A stretch of 17,770 nt of DNA from NCBI GenBank assembly GCA_035647835.1, contig DASRMS010000133.1, forward strand, positions 1 to 17,770. The letters run 5' to 3'. The position numbers and the translations under genes were made by a program. The DNA comes from UBA9865 sp035647835. Its GTDB lineage: Bacteria > Bacillota > Dethiobacteria > Dethiobacterales > Dethiobacteraceae. Positions within the stretch are counted from its first letter, which is position 1, and each line of letters starts with the position of its first letter. This document shows, one piece after another, positions 13,365 through 17,770 of this stretch. Under the pieces are notes generated by a model. The model worked only from the letters and a program-made list of their open reading frames with translations, was not told the DNA's origin and searched no databases.

Positions 13365-14297
13365 ATGAAATTCTTACAGAGACTGTTGAGGGAGGAAAAG
13401 GGGTCAGCGATGGTGCTTGTCACCATTGCCATGGTGATATTACTAGGTTCCTCGGCACTAGTCATTGATTACGGTCAGCTTGTTTTAATCAGAAGAAAGT
13501 TAGTTAATGCGGCTGATGCTGCCGCCTTAGCCGGCGCCCAAGAATTGTTATCAGAACCAGCTTCCCCAAGTAATGCTATGAGTACAGCTGAAGCGTATGC
13601 CATTGCTAACGGTGTTGATGTTGACCAGGTGACGGCTGAAGTAACACATGATAAAAGTCAGATTACAGTAACTGTAACTGGCATAGTAGACTACACTTTC
13701 GCTCGTGTTTTAGGCTTCGAGCAGGGAAATGTATCTGCAGAAGCTAAGGCCGCAGTCGGTTCAATTCAAGGCATGACCGGCGTTGCACCCCTAACTATTG
13801 TAGAGCAGAGTTTTGTCAAAGGCCAGTCGTATGAATTAAAATCTGCTTCTCCATCTGAGATGGGCCCCGGCAACTTTGGCGTGCTCGCCCTCGGAGGATC
13901 GGGTGCCTCCCGTTATGAAGCTAATCTTCGTGATGGTTATAGCGGCAACATTAAAATCGGTGATTTATTAGACACTGAACCAGGTAATATGTCTAACCCC
14001 ACTAAAAGAGCTTGTACTGACCGCATTAATGCTTGTAACCTGGGCTGTACCTACCAAAACTTTAAACCTGATTGCCCGCTTTTAGTATACATTCCTGTCA
14101 TCAAACAACCCACCGGACAAGGTCGGCAAGAAGTGGAGGTAGTAGGCTTTGCAGCCTTCTTTCTAGATAAACATCAACCTCCCGGCCAAGGCAATGAAAG
14201 CTCAATTAAAGGTTGGTTCGTTGACACCATTGTCCCCGGACAAATAAATCCCGGCGAGACAGGCTACGGGGTTTCTGCTGTGAATTTAATTAAATAG
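13365..14297 (+). CDS. tadG: TadG-like protein with N-terminal Flp-assembly domain and Cys-containing C-terminus
   Basis: This is a 310-residue protein. The N-terminus has the TadE/G-like helix (PF13400 type): EEKGSAMVLVTIAMVILLG (10-28), followed by ALVIDYG and NAADAAALAGAQEL, which is very typical. About residues 40-135 form the exported linker region. The C-terminal half has GNFGVLALGGSG, a TEPGNMSNPT segment and a cluster of four Cys (CTDRINACNLGCTYQNFKPDC), then VVGFAAFFLDK. There is no von Willebrand A domain, unlike classical TadG. ATG 13365 is 9 bases after GGGAGG (13351-13355); the in-frame TTG 13338 lies inside tadE and has no role. It is co-transcribed with the TadE-like gene. It probably stays anchored with the C-terminal domain outside. 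Confidence 0.8.
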   Translation: MKFLQRLLREEKGSAMVLVTIAMVILLGSSALVIDYGQLVLIRRKLVNAADAAALAGAQELLSEPASPSNAMSTAEAYAIANGVDVDQVTAEVTHDKSQITVTVTGIVDYTFARVLGFEQGNVSAEAKAAVGSIQGMTGVAPLTIVEQSFVKGQSYELKSASPSEMGPGNFGVLALGGSGASRYEANLRDGYSGNIKIGDLLDTEPGNMSNPTKRACTDRINACNLGCTYQNFKPDCPLLVYIPVIKQPTGQGRQEVEVVGFAAFFLDKHQPPGQGNESSIKGWFVDTIVPGQINPGETGYGVSAVNLIK

Positions 14298-14317
14298 ATA
14301 GTAATGACCTCAACACA

Positions 14318-14348
14318 AAAAAACCGGACTTTGGCATCCCGGTTTTTT
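14318..14348. terminator. Bidirectional terminator between tadG and the prepilin operon
   Basis: AAAAAACCGG (14318-14327) pairs with CCGGTTTTTT (14339-14348) around an 11-base loop. It lies 20 bases after the tadG stop and 25 bases after the end of the convergent minus-strand operon, and has T tracts in both directions. Confidence 0.8.
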
Positions 14349-14373
14349 ACGTTATCAAGGTTGTTTGCAGATA

Positions 14374-14889
14374 TTATCTTTTGTAGCGAATAACTGTTCC
14401 TGTAGCTGCTGGCAACCCAGTTAGATTGTTTAGATGTACTTGTGATTCTACAGAGTACGTCTGGGTACCTTCCTGCCCACTAACGATGAAAGTAACAAAA
14501 TTGTTCCCGGCAGCAGTTTGCTGTAAAGTGAAGGTAAGTGAGAGGATGTTTCTGTTTGTAAAAGTGCTAGGGTTGGTAGGATTGGCATTAGTTTTGTGCA
14601 TAATATTATTATTCTCCAGATAGAAATACTGATTGTCAGTATCTCCACTGCCTTCAGAGGCACTGGGTACGATTTCTATTTCAGTGGCATTCCGAAGTTC
14701 TTTGGTAATAAAGTCACCATTAAGGCGAATATCCCTTTGGATATTAGACTGATCTTCTCCTACGCTAGCGGTACGTGTTCCAAAATGATAAAATGGGTAC
14801 CCGACAGCAAGTACAATAAGTAAGATCGTCATGGTAATGATCAGTTCAACTAAACTTAAGCCTCGCCGGTTAAGGGAATCTTTACACAT
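14374..14889 (-). CDS. Minor prepilin, PilW/GspJ/ComGF-like
   Basis: This 171-residue type IV prepilin has a 10-residue leader ending RR-G10, then LSLVELIITMTILL. Cleavage would fall after G10, with E15 as the key Glu at mature position 5. The hydrophobic helix is at about 11-31. The following helix-rich segment (DQSNIQRDIRLNGDFITKELRNATEIEI) is typical of PilW/GspJ/ComGF minor pilins, which act at the pilus tip. The C-terminus is beta-rich and has no Cys. It is the last gene of the leftward operon. Its GGAGGG ribosome site overlaps the upstream stop region, 12 bases from the preceding gene. Confidence 0.85.
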   Translation of the reverse strand: MCKDSLNRRGLSLVELIITMTILLIVLAVGYPFYHFGTRTASVGEDQSNIQRDIRLNGDFITKELRNATEIEIVPSASEGSGDTDNQYFYLENNNIMHKTNANPTNPSTFTNRNILSLTFTLQQTAAGNNFVTFIVSGQEGTQTYSVESQVHLNNLTGLPAATGTVIRYKR

Positions 14890-14901
14890 TTACAGCCCTC
14901 C

Positions 14902-15603
14902 TCAGCTTTCCGGGATGTGTTCGATAATATGAAGCACGGCACTGCTTGGAAATCCGGTTAGGGCACTATATCCTCCGCTTGTCGCAGGATTACTCAAGCT
15001 TAATTTAACGGTAAATGATGCTGTTTCTGTATTGTTGGGGTCAGTATCATAATTAATAACTTCAACAGGAAAAGCTTTAACTGTCTCACCAGGAGCAAAA
15101 GTTAGTGTGCCACTTGTAGCTTTATAATGAGTTCCAGGGATTGCGGAAGAAAAATCATCAACAGTTTTATAAGAGATCGTAGCAGTACTATCTGTAATTC
15201 CCTTTCGAGTGACCTTAATCTCAATTAAATCATCATCTTTAAAAGCCTTATATTCTTCTAAGGCAAACTGTAGCCAAACAGGTTGTTCTCGGTAAAAAGT
15301 TTTAATAACCACAGTGCGGCCGTCTTCATATTCATGTTCTAACTCCACAATAGCGCCAGCTACACCTTCAATATCACTGACAGGAGCAATGTTTGCTGTG
15401 GTACCACTATCGCCAGCTATTGCTTTTTCGATCTCTTCCTGTACATAGAATTTAGCACTACTTCGCCTACCAGCAACGAAAATACCACCATAGCTGCTTG
15501 AAAATAAGGGGACTAAAGCCGCGATCATAATCACTATAATGACTAGTGCAACAAGTACTTCGACCAAAGTCATGCCCCTTTTGTTAAGGGTAAGTAATTT
15601 CAT
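14902..15603 (-). CDS. Prepilin with C-terminal Calx-beta domain
   Basis: This is a 233-residue protein. The N-terminus is a canonical prepilin: leader ending KR-G10, then MTLVEVLVALVIIVIM with E15 at mature position 5. Residues about 32-125 form a PilV-like part. Residues about 126-229 look like a complete Calx-beta domain (PF03160): KVTRKGITDSTATISYKT, GTHYKATSGTLTFAPGET, then FTVKLSLSNP, matching the family's GxDY, SGTLTFxxGE and LSNP pattern. Calx-beta modules are Ig-like, often bind calcium and occur in adhesins, so this pilin may carry an adhesive or calcium-responsive tip. Its ATG overlaps the stop of the PilX-like gene by one base (TAATG), so the two are translationally coupled. Confidence 0.82.
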   Translation of the reverse strand: MKLLTLNKRGMTLVEVLVALVIIVIMIAALVPLFSSSYGGIFVAGRRSSAKFYVQEEIEKAIAGDSGTTANIAPVSDIEGVAGAIVELEHEYEDGRTVVIKTFYREQPVWLQFALEEYKAFKDDDLIEIKVTRKGITDSTATISYKTVDDFSSAIPGTHYKATSGTLTFAPGETVKAFPVEVINYDTDPNNTETASFTVKLSLSNPATSGGYSALTGFPSSAVLHIIEHIPES

Positions 15604-16700
15604 TATCTGTCACCCCATGTAACAGAAGTCACAGTCGGCAGAGCTTCTGCCATTTTAAAAACTTCCTCTAGAACATCAGGATTATTAATGCGAATTAAGT
15701 TATTATTGTTAATTTGGTTTTCTCCATTATGAATAGCTGTGCCATCTTTGAAAAAATAATATTTATTATTTACGTTTAGAATTGTATTCCAGCTATTCCC
15801 ATGACTCTCTTTGACATCTCCACCAAAGTAAACAATACCTACATACTCGTTACTTACAAACGTATTGGTTTGAACACCATCAATTGTAAAGTCAGAGCCA
15901 CTAAACTTTATACGAATAGAGGTACTATAAGTATGAGGGCCAGCAGATGCCGAACTATTTACTATAAAACGATGTTTTGCTGAATCTTTAAGGTTAGGAT
16001 GTAAATACAGTAAAGACTTAGTGTGATCACTTAAATAGATAGAATCGTAAAAAGATACAATACCAGCATGAAGATGTAAAGTGGCATTATTACCTATCTC
16101 CAGACTTGGCGCCGCATCAATAAATGCAATAAATGATGCATAAAGATCTGTTAACCCGCTAGTGTGCTTTATCGCATGACCAACGTTCTCCTTATTAGAT
16201 ACCTGAGCGATATTACCTGTTTGATCACTGGGGTTTTTGTCATTGGTATTAACAATATAACCATTATTCAGCCACTGAGGCGGGTTAAGGTTTAGGGCAG
16301 GGAAGTGAAAGTTTACTATTGCCGCCTCTTTTTGTGTTACTTCGGCAGCTGTGCCGTTAGAAATGATTTTTACAGAGCTATTTGTTTTATCGACTTCATA
16401 ATTTACATCAAATGTACCTGTATCAACAGCGGAAATTGAAGGAATGTATGTTAGTTTTGTTTCAAGTTCATCGATTGAAGTGATGGTTGAAACTGAGTTA
16501 TACAGTACATTTTCAAGGTTACCCAGACCAACTTCGACACCAGAACGAGCTAAATAGTAGGCTTGTGTCATCTCTTCAGCCCGTGCTACTTGCATGGTGT
16601 CCGTCATAAAGTACTGCCACAATACTGTTCCTAACAGGGTCAAAACAAACAAAACAAGTAATGCGATTGGCATGGCAGCTCCACGATTATTTTTCAACAT
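15603..16700 (-). CDS. PilX-like pilus assembly protein (GspK/PilX N-terminal domain)
   Basis: This is a 365-residue protein. The N-terminus NNRGAAMPIALLVLFVLTL is followed by a membrane helix (about 8-28) and the motif ARAEEMTQAYYLARSGVEVG (39-58). This is the PilX/GspK pattern of a helix and a Tyr/Ala-rich amphipathic stretch after it. PilX/GspK proteins are minor components at the tip of type IV pili or type II pseudopili. The rest is beta-rich and Asn/Ser-rich, with short repeats of polar residues and no Cys. Base composition appears more AT-rich than the opp region. The ribosome site (AAAGGGG) lies 7 bases before ATG 16700. It overlaps the Calx-beta prepilin gene by one base. It is a paralogue of the next gene upstream. 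Confidence 0.78.
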   Translation of the reverse strand: MLKNNRGAAMPIALLVLFVLTLLGTVLWQYFMTDTMQVARAEEMTQAYYLARSGVEVGLGNLENVLYNSVSTITSIDELETKLTYIPSISAVDTGTFDVNYEVDKTNSSVKIISNGTAAEVTQKEAAIVNFHFPALNLNPPQWLNNGYIVNTNDKNPSDQTGNIAQVSNKENVGHAIKHTSGLTDLYASFIAFIDAAPSLEIGNNATLHLHAGIVSFYDSIYLSDHTKSLLYLHPNLKDSAKHRFIVNSSASAGPHTYSTSIRIKFSGSDFTIDGVQTNTFVSNEYVGIVYFGGDVKESHGNSWNTILNVNNKYYFFKDGTAIHNGENQINNNNLIRINNPDVLEEVFKMAEALPTVTSVTWGDR

Positions 16701-16772
16701 AAAAAAGCCCCTTTCTTAAACATATCAATGAGATATCACATGAGGCTAAGTAATTGATGTCTGTATTTCGCT

Positions 16773-17435
16773 TTAATTATAACGTACAACTAAAATGAAT
16801 ACTATATCCTTGAATGTAGTAAGTGATACATCAACACCTTCTTTTGGGAAAACAGGGGGAGGATAATATTTACTTGAATTTGAATTTTGGGTGCCTCGAA
16901 AATTATCATTCTGGTTTTCTTTAGTGGGGAGTATCTCTCCCGTAGCTTCCACGCTTACATTATCTCCTCCATCTTCATCCTTTATATCCACTTCGTGTAG
17001 TAGCAAAGTGTGCTTATCTTTAGATGTTTGCGCAATCGCATTAGAAAACAGATTCGGATTATCGTCTTTCGACAAAATGAGTGTCACGGCCTGTTCTACG
17101 CCGTTAGCCGTGCCGATGGATTGAATTTCTATAATATCTTCAGTTTCGTTGACGTCGGTGCGAAAAGTAGCATCCCCAACGTTTCCTGTGGCATACGTAG
17201 ATGAATTTGTTTTCGCTGCAACATCCGCAATTTTGCCAGGGTTTTTTATCAGAAAATCAGCCATGGCGTCCGCACCAGCTCTTGCGGCATAATGAGCCTC
17301 TAGCTTATTTGCTTCTTTAGCAACTTGTGCAGCATCAGCCACACTGTATTGTATTAAAGTAGCTCCCAATAAGCCTAAAACGAGCATGATTACCAAAATA
17401 AGCGGTAATGCAGCTCCTCTGTCGTTTTCATACAT
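16773..17435 (-). CDS. Second PilX-like protein, shorter paralogue
   Basis: This is a 220-residue protein whose first 60 residues match the neighbouring PilX-like protein in layout: NDRGAALPLILVIMLVLGL, a membrane helix, then KLEAHYAARAGADAM. The rest is polar and Asp/Asn-rich (DIKDEDGGDNVSVEATGE), with a Pro-rich stretch near residue 190 (YYPPPVFPKEGV). It ends in an unusually hydrophobic tail (FKDIVFILVVRYN), about 145 residues shorter than its paralogue. This could be natural or the result of a 3' truncation; I see no continuing frame in the 72 bases after the stop. Its ribosome site is a G-run about 10 bases before ATG 17435. It heads the leftward prepilin operon within this window. Confidence 0.72.
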   Translation of the reverse strand: MYENDRGAALPLILVIMLVLGLLGATLIQYSVADAAQVAKEANKLEAHYAARAGADAMADFLIKNPGKIADVAAKTNSSTYATGNVGDATFRTDVNETEDIIEIQSIGTANGVEQAVTLILSKDDNPNLFSNAIAQTSKDKHTLLLHEVDIKDEDGGDNVSVEATGEILPTKENQNDNFRGTQNSNSSKYYPPPVFPKEGVDVSLTTFKDIVFILVVRYN

Positions 17436-17770
17436 TATTTAACAGCCCCCCAATAACGGTAGTTTTACTATTGTATATTGTAATACAGGCATACAATAAA
17501 GGTAGACATTCAAATATTTGTAATAGTTATACCAGTATAGACTAAAAATAGACTTTTATTTGTGTTTTTTATAAAAAATACGACGCTCTGTAAAAATAAA
17601 CATTAGGCAATTATCGCATCCTTATAAACAAACTGTAACTCCTTAAAATCCAGACAACCCAAAACAATACCCGTTAATGGTCGAATGCTGCAGAAAAGAG
17701 GAGTAGATCAAAATAAGTTATTGGAATCTACCGCCACTATATAAAAAATATTTATTATTTCAAGGGAAGG
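17436..17770. other. AT-rich non-coding region upstream of the prepilin operon
   Basis: These 335 bases hold no supported gene. They are AT-rich and presumably contain the promoter of the minus-strand prepilin operon. The best -10 candidate on that strand is an extended TGG-TATAAC near 17530-17540, without a good -35. A 7-base inverted repeat lies at 17470-17497. An open frame enters from the right edge on the minus strand for 20 codons and stops at 17708-17710; it may be the end of an upstream gene but cannot be supported. I looked for a cyclic di-GMP (GEMM-I) riboswitch and did not see its conserved core. Confidence 0.5.
17470..17497. promoter_or_regulatory. Inverted repeat, possible operator of the prepilin operon
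   Basis: ATTGTAT (17470-17476) and ATACAAT (17491-17497) are perfect inverted repeats with a 14-base gap, 35 bases upstream of the first prepilin start codon. Within the gap, TTGTAA adds partial symmetry. It looks like a regulator site, or a weak hairpin in the 5' leader. Confidence 0.35.

Noticed and set aside
17436..17770. A cyclic di-GMP riboswitch before the prepilin operon, as is common in related bacteria
   Set aside because: The conserved GEMM-I core (GGCAAA and the matching ACGCAAAGCC-type segment) is not found on either strand.
17708..17770. The C-terminal end of a minus-strand gene entering from the right edge
   Set aside because: Only 20 AT-rich codons are visible, without recognisable similarity, so it cannot be told from chance.

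Overview
The window looks like the chromosome of a Bacillota (Firmicutes) bacterium, most likely an endospore-forming, Clostridia-type anaerobe. Most genes have strong AGGAGG-type ribosome sites. There is a Spo0E-type phosphatase, an Opp-type transporter, an old yellow enzyme, and a cluster of prepilin-like and Tad-like surface-appendage genes. An in-frame UGA followed by a SECIS-like hairpin suggests that the organism makes selenoproteins. I cannot name a genus from this window.

Layout. Positions 1-1111, minus strand: the first 41 codons of a PiT-type phosphate transporter, a Spo0E-like phosphatase with its own terminator, and a small ferritin-like di-iron protein. Positions 1134-1702, plus strand: a self-contained transcription unit (sigma-A promoter, short leader hairpin, MerT-like membrane protein, terminator). 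Its reading frame contains a UGA at the second position of the metal-binding Cys-Cys pair. I read this as Cys-Sec, because a bacterial-type SECIS hairpin follows at the expected distance. Positions 1770-8810, plus strand: a seven-gene peptide-uptake operon (oppD, oppF, oppA, oppB, oppC, a cupin, an M24 metallopeptidase) closed by a strong terminator. Positions 8897-9875: a VanY-type D,D-carboxypeptidase, then a bidirectional terminator facing a convergent old yellow enzyme (9886-10869, minus). Positions 11014-12391, plus: an unknown membrane protein and an NRDE/TANGO2 protein.

Positions 12397-17435 are a surface-appendage region with genes on both strands. TadE-like and TadG-like genes run rightward from an extended -10 promoter. 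They are flanked by prepilin-type genes on the minus strand: an orphan pseudopilin with a degenerate N-terminus on the left, and on the right, transcribed leftward, two paralogous PilX-like proteins, a prepilin that carries a C-terminal Calx-beta domain, and a PilW/GspJ-like minor prepilin. No ATPase, platform protein or prepilin peptidase lies inside the window, so these proteins must depend on machinery encoded elsewhere.

Working together: the Opp transporter would import peptides and the M24 peptidase would trim them, probably at proline bonds. The prepilin set would form the tip or minor components of a pseudopilus, with the Calx-beta domain as a likely calcium-binding or adhesive module. 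The most unusual item is the putative Cys-Sec MerT-like protein. It would be read as a truncated 78-residue ORF by any gene caller that treats UGA only as stop.
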